From the NCBI GenBank assembly GCA_003506435.1, contig DOAQ01000033.1, positions 1 through 5,346 on the forward strand: a stretch of 5,346 nucleotides of DNA, in the 5' to 3' direction. Below, piece after piece: positions 1-5,346 of the stretch. Made by a program: the position numbers and the translations under genes. How positions within the stretch are numbered: position 1 is the first letter of the stretch; every line of letters begins with the position of its first letter. The notes under the pieces are model-generated. The model had not been told where the DNA came from. It saw nothing but the letters and a program-made list of their open reading frames with translations, and ran no database searches. Source of the DNA: Prolixibacteraceae bacterium (GTDB taxonomy: Bacteria; Bacteroidota; Bacteroidia; Bacteroidales; Prolixibacteraceae).

Positions 1-804
1 AATGGCATATTTCGGAAAGGTTTTACTGATGCCCGGTATGCCAGTGTATTGGCACAGATCGGGATTGCTTATTTCTTTGCTTTTGTAATTGTCGTTTTTT
101 CCAAATCTTTTAGAACATCCCTGTTTTGGCTGATTGGCATTCTTGCAGGTATCGCATGTGTACAGCTTTTTATTCCGGTTCCGGGAATAGGGGCCGGTGT
201 ACTGACTCCCGAAGGCTGCATCAACGGGTATATCGACCGTTTGTTTTTGCCGGGCCGGTTGGCTTATGGTCCCGATGCGAATATGGCTGCAACCGGTGGA
301 GTATTTGACGCACTGGGATTATTATGCATTGTTTCGGCCATAGGCATTACCCTGATGGGAACCATAGCAGGAAATATCCTTCAACGGGAATCGCTCACCG
401 AATATCGGAAAACCGGAATACTTGCTGTTATTGGCATCGCCCTGATTATTGTTGCCTTATTATTTTCACCTTATTATCCGATCATCAAGAAATGCTGGAC
501 ATCAACTTATAATCTGCTGGCCGGAGGAATCAGCTTTTTGCTAATCGCTCTTTTTTATCTGATAATAGATATCTGGCATATTCAAAAGTGGTCATTCTAT
601 TTCAGGGTGATCGGTATGAATGCCATTTTTATTTATCTGCTTAATGCAATTGTTCCCGTCGGTAATGTCACCGATGCTTTTGTTGGCTGGATAATTAACC
701 CATTGGGAGATGCAGGGAAACTGGTTCATGTTGCAGGTTATCTGGCAGGTGAGTGGTTGTTGCTGTACTACATGTATAAAAAGAAGATTTTTATTAAAGT
801 TTAA
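1..804 (+). CDS. NagX/DUF5009-type membrane acyltransferase (heparan-alpha-glucosaminide N-acetyltransferase-like), 5' truncated
   Basis: The reading frame is open from the first base and stops with TAA at 802-804, giving the last 267 residues of a longer protein. The residues before the possible TTG start at 49 (NGIFRKGFTDARYASV) continue the family pattern, so the true start lies left of the window. About seven hydrophobic segments are visible, near fragment residues 20-35, 40-58, 103-124, 139-156, 171-191, 199-219 and 241-260. Family-like stretches include GYIDRLFLPGR, PYYPIIKKCWTSTYNLLAGG and FRVIGMNAIFIYLLNA, typical of the C-terminal half of NagX/HGSNAT-like proteins. In HGSNAT the enzyme passes an acetyl group across a membrane to the amino group of a terminal glucosamine; bacterial relatives sit in amino-sugar and polysaccharide loci, mostly with unproven substrates. 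The catalytic histidine region would lie upstream and cannot be checked. Sixteen bases separate it from the next gene, suggesting co-transcription. Family call is firm, substrate unknown. Confidence 0.88.
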   Translation, partial: NGIFRKGFTDARYASVLAQIGIAYFFAFVIVVFSKSFRTSLFWLIGILAGIACVQLFIPVPGIGAGVLTPEGCINGYIDRLFLPGRLAYGPDANMAATGGVFDALGLLCIVSAIGITLMGTIAGNILQRESLTEYRKTGILAVIGIALIIVALLFSPYYPIIKKCWTSTYNLLAGGISFLLIALFYLIIDIWHIQKWSFYFRVIGMNAIFIYLLNAIVPVGNVTDAFVGWIINPLGDAGKLVHVAGYLAGEWLLLYYMYKKKIFIKV

Positions 805-826
805 ACTTAACGACTATAAAATGATG
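802..826 (+). promoter_or_regulatory. Translation-start context shared with the start at 4945
   Basis: From the stop codon of the acyltransferase to the second ATG of the propeller gene the sequence is TAAACTTAA, 13 bases, ATG at 824. From the stop of the M14 gene to the ATG at 4945 it is TAAACTTAA, 14 bases, ATG. Both spacers end in ATAAAAT plus one base. There is no purine-rich Shine-Dalgarno block in either; an A/T-rich leader is usual for Bacteroidota starts. By this comparison ATG 824 may be the real start rather than 821, which changes the protein by one residue only. Confidence 0.35.
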
Positions 827-2083
827 GGAAGAAGAATAAAAAATAAACCTCAAATAAATCTCGGATTACTTCTGTGTTTGATCGTTTTCTTCACGATAAC
901 AGGATATACACAAAAAAGCAACAAACCTGTCTGGACCCATTTCTATATCGATGCAATTCTGCCGGGTTCAGAATGGGGAACCGGCGGACCGGTACTGGCC
1001 GATTATGACCGGGACGGAGACCTGGATGCGGCGGTTTCCAGGCGTAACACCCAGGAAGCATACTGGTACGAAAGAATCAATGATTCGATCTGGATTCCTC
1101 ATGTCATGGGACGATCGGATAATCTTGCAAAAACATTGGGAACCGTGGCAATTGATATGGACCATGACGGGTGGACAGACGCAGTTTTTGAAGGCGTCTG
1201 GTTTCGGAACCCGGGGGTTCTGGAAAAGAGTCCCGACACTCCATGGAAAGCCGTCAGCTACAAAGGCGGAGGACACGACGTGACCCGGGCCGATATGAAC
1301 GGAAATCAGGTTGATGACCTGGTAATTTACGACGGAAACAAATTGTCGTGGTACGATACATCCTCAAAGGATTTGCGCGAAATCATTATTGATTCCGGGT
1401 ATCAGGATCATGGAGGTACTGCTCCCCGTGGTATTGGCGATTTGGATGGCGATGGCGATCCGGATGTTATCATTCCCGGTTATTGGTTTGCCAATCCCGG
1501 TAACCAGCCAGAGAAATGGACGCGCCACGAATGGCCGTTTGTACAAATACCCAATGCCTCGTATGGTCCCAGTGCCCGTTCGTGGATTGCTGATATCAAT
1601 AGCGACGGGAAAAATGATATCGTTTACAGCCACTGCGATACTGGTGGTTCGCACGTTTACTGGGTCGAAAACAAGGACAATGGCAAAACATGGGAATCTC
1701 ATCAACTTTCCGATCCTCCTATAAAAGAAGGCGATGTTCCCGGAACAGGTTCTTTCCATTCATTAGGTGTTGCTGATTTTAACCAGGATGGTCATCTTGA
1801 TATTTTCGCAGGAGAGCAGGAAGATGCAACTACCTACATGGAAAAAGCAGGAAAGGTAGCTATGAAACCCCGGGGATTAAAAGAACGCGGAGTGATCTGG
1901 TACAGCAGTGGCGGTAAAAAGCCCGATTTTGAAGTATATGTTATTCATGTTGATAATCCCGGTTGGCACGATGCCCAATTGGGAGATGTGGACAGCGATG
2001 GCGACATAGATATTGTAACAAAGATATGGAATGCCGATGGCCCGGTTTACCATCTTGATTACTGGAGGAACGAATTGAAATAA
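821..2083 (+). CDS. Secreted FG-GAP/VCBS-repeat protein, predicted seven-bladed beta-propeller
   Basis: The protein has 420 residues from ATG 821. The frame is open further upstream, but an earlier start would overlap the acyltransferase, while 821 or the adjacent ATG at 824 puts a signal peptide first: basic MMGRRIKNK, hydrophobic core about residues 13-27, likely cleavage near TGYTQ (28-31). Seven Asp-rich calcium-type loops follow, starting at D61, D112, D158, D207, D258, D319 and D389 (for example DYDRDGDLD, DLDGDGDPD and DVDSDGDID). Loop three, DMNGNQVDD, is degenerate. Seven units fit a closed seven-bladed propeller filling the mature protein, with no anchor or sorting domain. Such folds occur as binding modules and as enzymes, including some polysaccharide lyases and the propeller part of fungal aldos-2-ulose dehydratase. 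Conserved-looking WYE, YWFANPG and VYWVEN segments suggest carbohydrate contact, but this is inference. Histidines recur six residues before three of the loops. Fold is confident; function is not known. Confidence 0.9.
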   Translation: MMGRRIKNKPQINLGLLLCLIVFFTITGYTQKSNKPVWTHFYIDAILPGSEWGTGGPVLADYDRDGDLDAAVSRRNTQEAYWYERINDSIWIPHVMGRSDNLAKTLGTVAIDMDHDGWTDAVFEGVWFRNPGVLEKSPDTPWKAVSYKGGGHDVTRADMNGNQVDDLVIYDGNKLSWYDTSSKDLREIIIDSGYQDHGGTAPRGIGDLDGDGDPDVIIPGYWFANPGNQPEKWTRHEWPFVQIPNASYGPSARSWIADINSDGKNDIVYSHCDTGGSHVYWVENKDNGKTWESHQLSDPPIKEGDVPGTGSFHSLGVADFNQDGHLDIFAGEQEDATTYMEKAGKVAMKPRGLKERGVIWYSSGGKKPDFEVYVIHVDNPGWHDAQLGDVDSDGDIDIVTKIWNADGPVYHLDYWRNELK

Positions 2084-2218
2084 GTGATTCTTTTTTGATT
2101 AAAAAAACATCCAAAGTGTACCTCGTTGCGCAAAATAAATTACACAAACAGACAATGCAGGTAGTTGTATTTACGATGATGCACGTATTATATATCACGG
2201 TTTAATTGTAAAACTCAG
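2084..2218. other. AT-rich intergenic gap between propeller and M23 peptidase genes
   Basis: This 135-base gap is by far the largest in the window and is the most likely place for an internal promoter or a transcript boundary. It holds an all-A/T potential hairpin just after the stop codon (T6 at 2091-2096, loop GATT, A7 at 2101-2107), too weak to call a terminator. It also holds an 8-base perfect palindrome TTGCGCAA at 2126-2133. A TTG at 2165-2167 could serve as a Bacteroidota -33 element, but no good match to TAnnTTTG lies at the expected distance. I see no small gene in it. Confidence 0.4.
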
Positions 2219-3730
2219 ATGAAACAGGAACAGATGAAAGTGAAAAAACAAGCATATTTAATACTATTGTCCGTACTATTTCTAAAAGGTATAGCGTTCG
2301 GGGCTTGTATGGGTTCCGACCGGGAACTTCCTATCCGCGCTGCGCTGGAATTAAATATCGGTGAATCGCAAGAGGTGAAACTGACAAACGGGGAGATAGT
2401 CAGAATCAAACTTTTGGAGATCACAGATAAAAGAGATACTTACCGGAACGCCATCAGGGGATCAGAAATTAAAATTTCGGTTGACGATGAAATGGTAACA
2501 TTGAATTCGGGCAACTATAATTTGCCAGTAACAGTTGGCAAAGTGCAGATTGATTGCCCCGTTATTAAAAACTATTATTCAAATACCAACCAGGATCGCT
2601 GGGGGCTTTCAAAAGATGCCCGGTTCAGGCTGTGGCCAAAAGGAAGTCCGTATATGAAACCCGGAACATTTGTTTATCCCATTAAACAGGAATGGTTGGC
2701 CAGTTTGTCACAGGCAGGCAATGAGCCCACTTATGCCGACTGGGGAGAAAGCCGGGAAAGCAGCATTTACTACCATTCCGGTTTCGACATCGGGGGAGCG
2801 GAAGGTATGGATGAAATTGTATCGGCAACCGACGGACTGGTTATTTCATCAAATAATTTAACACTCGATGGTTATACCGATTTTCCCGGGGATGTTCGTC
2901 CCGACGTGGTTTATATAAAAGACAGCCGAGGCTGGGTCTTCCGGTACAGCCACCTCGACAGTGTTCTTCCGGAGATTCAGCCGGGTGTAAATGTAAAGGC
3001 AGGGCAAAAAATCGGATACATTGGCAAACAGGGTCAAAGCGGTGGATGGGTACACCTTCATTTTGAAATTAAACACAAAGAAACTTCTTCTGGAGAATGG
3101 GGAACAGAAGACCCATATATCTACGCATGGGAAGCATATAACAGGCAATACCGCCCATCGCTTATGGCTGTTGCCCGTCCGCATCAGATTGCATGGGTAG
3201 GCGAGCCGGTTGCCCTTAATGGAAGCAAATCGAGAAGTTTTGAAGGCGATATAACCTCTTTTGAATGGCAGTTCAGCGATGGAACTGCTGCCATGGGACC
3301 AGTTCAGAAAAAAATATATGACAGGCCCGGAGAATACAGTGAAATCCTGAAAGTAACAGATTCAAAAGGTAATGTCGATTACGATTTTATGGTAGTGCAG
3401 GTTTTTGGCCCGGAAAATTCGGAACATTCCATTCCTGCTATTCATGCAGCTTTTCATCCGACTTTGGACATTGAACCCGGTGAACCGGTAACCTTTCTTG
3501 CCCGTACATTTAACGGCGGTGCCGGTAACGAAATATGGGATTTTGGCGATGGTTCCCCGACCGTCGAAACACAGTCGGAACCCGTAAACAGGAAAGCATC
3601 CAGTAAGGGGGAATTTGCGAAAACAATCCATTCTTTTTCAAAAGCCGGTCATTACATTGTCAGGGTGAAACGCGAAAATGAGTATGGATATACAGCCACC
3701 GGGCTGCTCCATGTTGTTGTTGATAAGTAA
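2219..3730 (+). CDS. Secreted M23 (LytM-type) zinc metallopeptidase with two C-terminal PKD domains
   Basis: The protein has 503 residues. A basic start and hydrophobic core at about 12-28 form a signal peptide; cleavage is probably near AFG/A at 27-29. ATG 2219 is used, but ATG 2234 (residue 6) would also give a good signal peptide. Residues 40-150 are a beta-rich N-terminal region with the distinctive DRWGLSKDARFRLWPKGSP stretch at 126-144. The M23 domain spans about 151-305 and keeps every key residue: zinc ligands H186 and D190 (YYHSGFD) and H281, with catalytic-type H245 (YSHLD) and H279 (HLHFE). M23 enzymes mostly cut peptide bonds in peptidoglycan cross-bridges or stems, though some act on other glycine-rich proteins. 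Two PKD-like domains follow, about 317-396 (WQFSDG at 350-355) and 405-502 (WDFGDG at 440-445), usual in secreted enzymes for substrate or glycan binding. There is no coiled coil as in EnvC/NlpD-type regulators, so a free catabolic or lytic enzyme is more likely than a division activator. It lies 24 bases before the M14 gene. Confidence 0.92.
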   Translation: MKQEQMKVKKQAYLILLSVLFLKGIAFGACMGSDRELPIRAALELNIGESQEVKLTNGEIVRIKLLEITDKRDTYRNAIRGSEIKISVDDEMVTLNSGNYNLPVTVGKVQIDCPVIKNYYSNTNQDRWGLSKDARFRLWPKGSPYMKPGTFVYPIKQEWLASLSQAGNEPTYADWGESRESSIYYHSGFDIGGAEGMDEIVSATDGLVISSNNLTLDGYTDFPGDVRPDVVYIKDSRGWVFRYSHLDSVLPEIQPGVNVKAGQKIGYIGKQGQSGGWVHLHFEIKHKETSSGEWGTEDPYIYAWEAYNRQYRPSLMAVARPHQIAWVGEPVALNGSKSRSFEGDITSFEWQFSDGTAAMGPVQKKIYDRPGEYSEILKVTDSKGNVDYDFMVVQVFGPENSEHSIPAIHAAFHPTLDIEPGEPVTFLARTFNGGAGNEIWDFGDGSPTVETQSEPVNRKASSKGEFAKTIHSFSKAGHYIVRVKRENEYGYTATGLLHVVVDK

Positions 3731-3754
3731 TTTAAACCGAAAAATTCATTTTGT

Positions 3755-4924
3755 ATGAAAAATAGTATCACAAGAGGCCTGGTTTTGGTGTTCTTTATCA
3801 TTGCATCGGTAAACGTTTTTGCTCAAGCCGTTCCAGAAGTAGGCGATCCGCCAAACAATATCAATATTTCTGATTTTTACAAATCGAAACTTTCCGACAT
3901 TGAAGCAGTGCTAAATACGGTAAAAACCGGAAAGGTGGAGACAATAGCCACTTCCCCCGGAGGCCTGCCTGTATTTGCCGTGTATTACGGAGAAAAGGAT
4001 GATTTTCATTCACAGGCAAATTATAACTCGGCAGTTGCGGCAGGGAATCCGGTATTTTATGCAAAAAAAGGCCACGATACAAAGCCGGTTATATTTTTTC
4101 TGGGACCGGTTCACGGACATGAAATAGAAGGAATCGTTGGGCTGCTTAATCTGATCAGCATTGCGGAAACAGGGAAAGACAAAAGGGGAAAAGAATGGGC
4201 CACGTTAAAAAGTAATTTTGACAAATGCAGGGTGATCATTATTCCCTGTGGTAATCCGGATGGTCGTAAAAGAAATCCGTATGACAGTTTTGTGGGATTG
4301 CCGATTGATGTTATGACCAAGTACGGACAAGGAACACGTAAAGACGGGACTTTATGGAGATGGCCTCATGTAAAAGCAGTGCACCCCCTGAAAGGAGATG
4401 TGGGCATTTTGGGCGCCTATTTCAATGACAACGGAATCAACATCATGCACGACGACTTTTTCTTTCCAATGGCCGAAGAAACCAAAGCTATCCTGAAAAT
4501 TGCCCGCGATGAGACCCCGGACATGACTGTTTCGCTGCATTCATGCGGTTATCCTCCTTCCATTCTGTTACCGGCTTATGAACCCCTTTTTATGAAAGAA
4601 AGAGTTGCCACCCTGGCAAATAATCTGAACGAGCATTATAAAAGCATCGGATTACCATACTGGACAAATGGATTAAATTTGGAATCGACCATCGATGATG
4701 AAAAATTTCCGCCCAAAAGATCTTTCAACATGACCAGCGCGTTGCACCATGTTTCAGGTTCAATGGCTTTTACTTTTGAGTGCTTTCATGGAACGGTAAG
4801 TCCAAAAATAAAAGTGCCGGTTGTAAATCACGATGACATACTGGACATTCAATTGAACCTGTACCAGGAAATGTTCAGCTATCTGATGGAAAACCGGTTG
4901 TATTGGGAACAAGCACAGAAATAA
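3755..4924 (+). CDS. Secreted M14-type zinc carboxypeptidase-like protein
   Basis: The protein has 389 residues. ATG 3755 begins a clear signal peptide (hydrophobic 8-22, VFA at 21-23, probable cleavage before Q24). The M14 zinc site is readable: H120 and E123 in PVHGHEIEG, and H262 in SLHSCG. N167-G170 (GNPDGR) matches the usual NPDG segment, and E342 in FTFECFHG fits the catalytic glutamate, so hydrolysis should be possible. R202 (TLWRW) may be the oxyanion-stabilising arginine. Where typical carboxypeptidases read G-x-D-x-N-R-N-[FW], this protein reads GINIMHDDF (227-235), so the Asn-Arg pair that holds the substrate's terminal carboxylate appears to be Met231-His232. It may therefore act as an endopeptidase, amidase or deacylase, or on an unusual C-terminus. 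M14 relatives include gamma-D-Glu-diaminopimelate peptidases of peptidoglycan, which would suit the M23 neighbour. Fold is confident; substrate unknown. Confidence 0.9.
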   Translation: MKNSITRGLVLVFFIIASVNVFAQAVPEVGDPPNNINISDFYKSKLSDIEAVLNTVKTGKVETIATSPGGLPVFAVYYGEKDDFHSQANYNSAVAAGNPVFYAKKGHDTKPVIFFLGPVHGHEIEGIVGLLNLISIAETGKDKRGKEWATLKSNFDKCRVIIIPCGNPDGRKRNPYDSFVGLPIDVMTKYGQGTRKDGTLWRWPHVKAVHPLKGDVGILGAYFNDNGINIMHDDFFFPMAEETKAILKIARDETPDMTVSLHSCGYPPSILLPAYEPLFMKERVATLANNLNEHYKSIGLPYWTNGLNLESTIDDEKFPPKRSFNMTSALHHVSGSMAFTFECFHGTVSPKIKVPVVNHDDILDIQLNLYQEMFSYLMENRLYWEQAQK

Positions 4925-4947
4925 ACTTAAATAATCATAAAATCATG
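4922..4947 (+). promoter_or_regulatory. Translation-start context of the oxidoreductase, matching that at 802-826
   Basis: The M14 stop codon opens a TAAACTTAA stretch that is followed by an A/T-rich leader ending ATAAAATC before ATG 4945. The same 9-mer and the same ATAAAAT end occur at the acyltransferase/propeller junction. No Shine-Dalgarno block is visible. The match supports ATG 4945 as the start, together with the twin-arginine motif that directly follows it. Confidence 0.35.
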
Positions 4948-5346
4948 AAACGAAGAACATTTATACGCAATACCATTTGGGGCACTGCCGGGATTGCGGC
5001 AGGAACCTCTGCCCTAGTTTCCTGTACTGGGGCACGCTCCATTGAGAAACCGGTTATAGCGGTCATTGGTTGCGGGGCCCGGGGAACTGAGCTAGCGCTG
5101 AAGGCCTGCCAGGCAAGTGCAGATGTAACGATAAAATATGTCTGTGATGTAAACAAGAACAGATCGGCAAAAGCAGCTTCGGAAATACAAAAAGTGCTTG
5201 GGTACCTTCCTGCCGTGGCTGATCATCTCAAAACGGTACTCGGCGACAAGGAAGTAAATGCCGTGATCGTTGCCACTCCCGACCATTGGCATGCACTGGC
5301 TACCATTATGGCCTGCCAGGCAGGGAAAGATGTTTTCGTGGAAGCC
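4945..5346 (+). CDS. Tat-exported Gfo/Idh/MocA-family oxidoreductase, probable lipoprotein, 3' truncated
   Basis: The first 134 codons are visible and the frame stays open to the right edge. The N-terminus carries a twin-arginine motif (KRRTFIR, residues 2-8), a mild hydrophobic stretch (about 11-26) and a lipobox-like LVSC with C27. This suggests folded, cofactor-loaded export by Tat, possibly followed by lipid anchoring. A Rossmann start follows: IAVIGCGARG with glycines at 42, 44 and 47 for NAD(P), D68 at the end of beta-2 (YVCDVN), and the family segment ATPDHWHA at 110-117. Gfo/Idh/MocA enzymes oxidise or reduce sugars and inositols; exported members often keep a tightly bound nucleotide and act in redox-assisted glycoside conversion. 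The usual EKP catalytic lysine would follow GKDVFVE, but the last codon of the window, GCC, encodes Ala134. The C-terminal substrate domain is not seen. It starts 20 bases after the M14 gene, probably in the same operon. Confidence 0.93.
   Translation, partial: MKRRTFIRNTIWGTAGIAAGTSALVSCTGARSIEKPVIAVIGCGARGTELALKACQASADVTIKYVCDVNKNRSAKAASEIQKVLGYLPAVADHLKTVLGDKEVNAVIVATPDHWHALATIMACQAGKDVFVEA

Noticed and set aside
49..804. A complete short membrane protein starting at TTG 49
   Set aside because: The frame is open to base 1 and the residues before 49 match the family pattern, so 49 is internal and the gene is truncated by the window.
710..820. N-terminal extension of the propeller protein from an upstream ATG at 710
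   Set aside because: It would overlap the acyltransferase by 95 bases and place 37 non-signal-like residues before a good signal peptide; ATG 821/824 explains the protein better.
1364..1759. Minus-strand open frame of 131 codons, and the plus-strand frame at 1389-1724
   Set aside because: Both lie wholly inside the propeller gene in other frames, and their repetitive composition is a shadow of the Asp-Gly-rich repeats.
1001..2020. Nucleotide-level tandem repeats within the propeller gene
   Set aside because: The repeats are visible in protein only (Asp-rich loops at irregular spacing of about 46-70 residues); the DNA copies have diverged, so no recent duplication is supported.
2091..2107. 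Rho-independent terminator after the propeller gene
   Set aside because: The stem is only six A-T pairs with no G-C pair and no U tract clearly after it, so it would be too weak.
2172..2187. TACG/CGTA inverted repeat as an operator before the M23 gene
   Set aside because: The arms are four bases only and do not extend, which is expected by chance.
2294..2308. Lipobox in the M23 protein (AFGAC, C30)
   Set aside because: Position -3 is Phe, which does not fit the usual Leu/Val/Ile pattern; ordinary signal peptidase I cleavage is more likely.
4935..5292. Minus-strand open frames at 4935-5156 and 5092-5292
   Set aside because: They lie opposite the oxidoreductase, whose frame shows a Tat signal, Rossmann glycines and the TPDHWHA motif; the antisense frames show nothing recognisable.

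Overview
The window looks like chromosomal DNA of a Bacteroidota species, probably a polysaccharide-degrading environmental or marine lineage. This rests on moderate GC content, start codons in A/T-rich leaders without clear Shine-Dalgarno sequences, and the gene families present: a NagX/DUF5009-type membrane acyltransferase, secreted FG-GAP/VCBS propeller, PKD-domain protein, and twin-arginine Gfo/Idh/MocA oxidoreductase. The assignment is by feel for the families and was not tested by a search.

Layout, all on the + strand: (1) the C-terminal part of a multi-pass membrane acyltransferase, cut by the left edge, to 804; (2) a secreted protein with seven FG-GAP/VCBS-type calcium loops, 821-2083; (3) an AT-rich 135-base gap without a convincing terminator or promoter; (4) a secreted M23 (LytM-type) metallopeptidase followed by two PKD domains, 2219-3730; (5) a secreted M14-type zinc carboxypeptidase-like protein, 3755-4924; (6) the N-terminal 134 codons of a Tat-exported, probably lipidated Gfo/Idh/MocA oxidoreductase, 4945 to the right edge. 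Gaps of 16, 24 and 20 bases join genes 1-2, 3-4 and 4-5, so they probably form one or two operons. No RNA genes, mobile elements, CRISPR arrays or long repeats were seen.

Every complete product carries an export signal, the right-edge product has a Tat signal, and the left-edge product is a membrane protein, so this is a cell-envelope or periplasmic locus. The mix of a sugar-acetylating membrane enzyme, two zinc peptidase folds, a propeller and a sugar-type oxidoreductase suggests processing of a glycan-peptide substrate such as peptidoglycan, glycoprotein or a modified polysaccharide. That role is inference. The observations most worth following are the M14 protein that keeps its zinc and catalytic residues but seems to lack the Asn-Arg pair that reads a substrate C-terminus, three histidines at the same register in the propeller blades, and an apparent Ala in place of the EKP lysine in the oxidoreductase at the very edge of the window.
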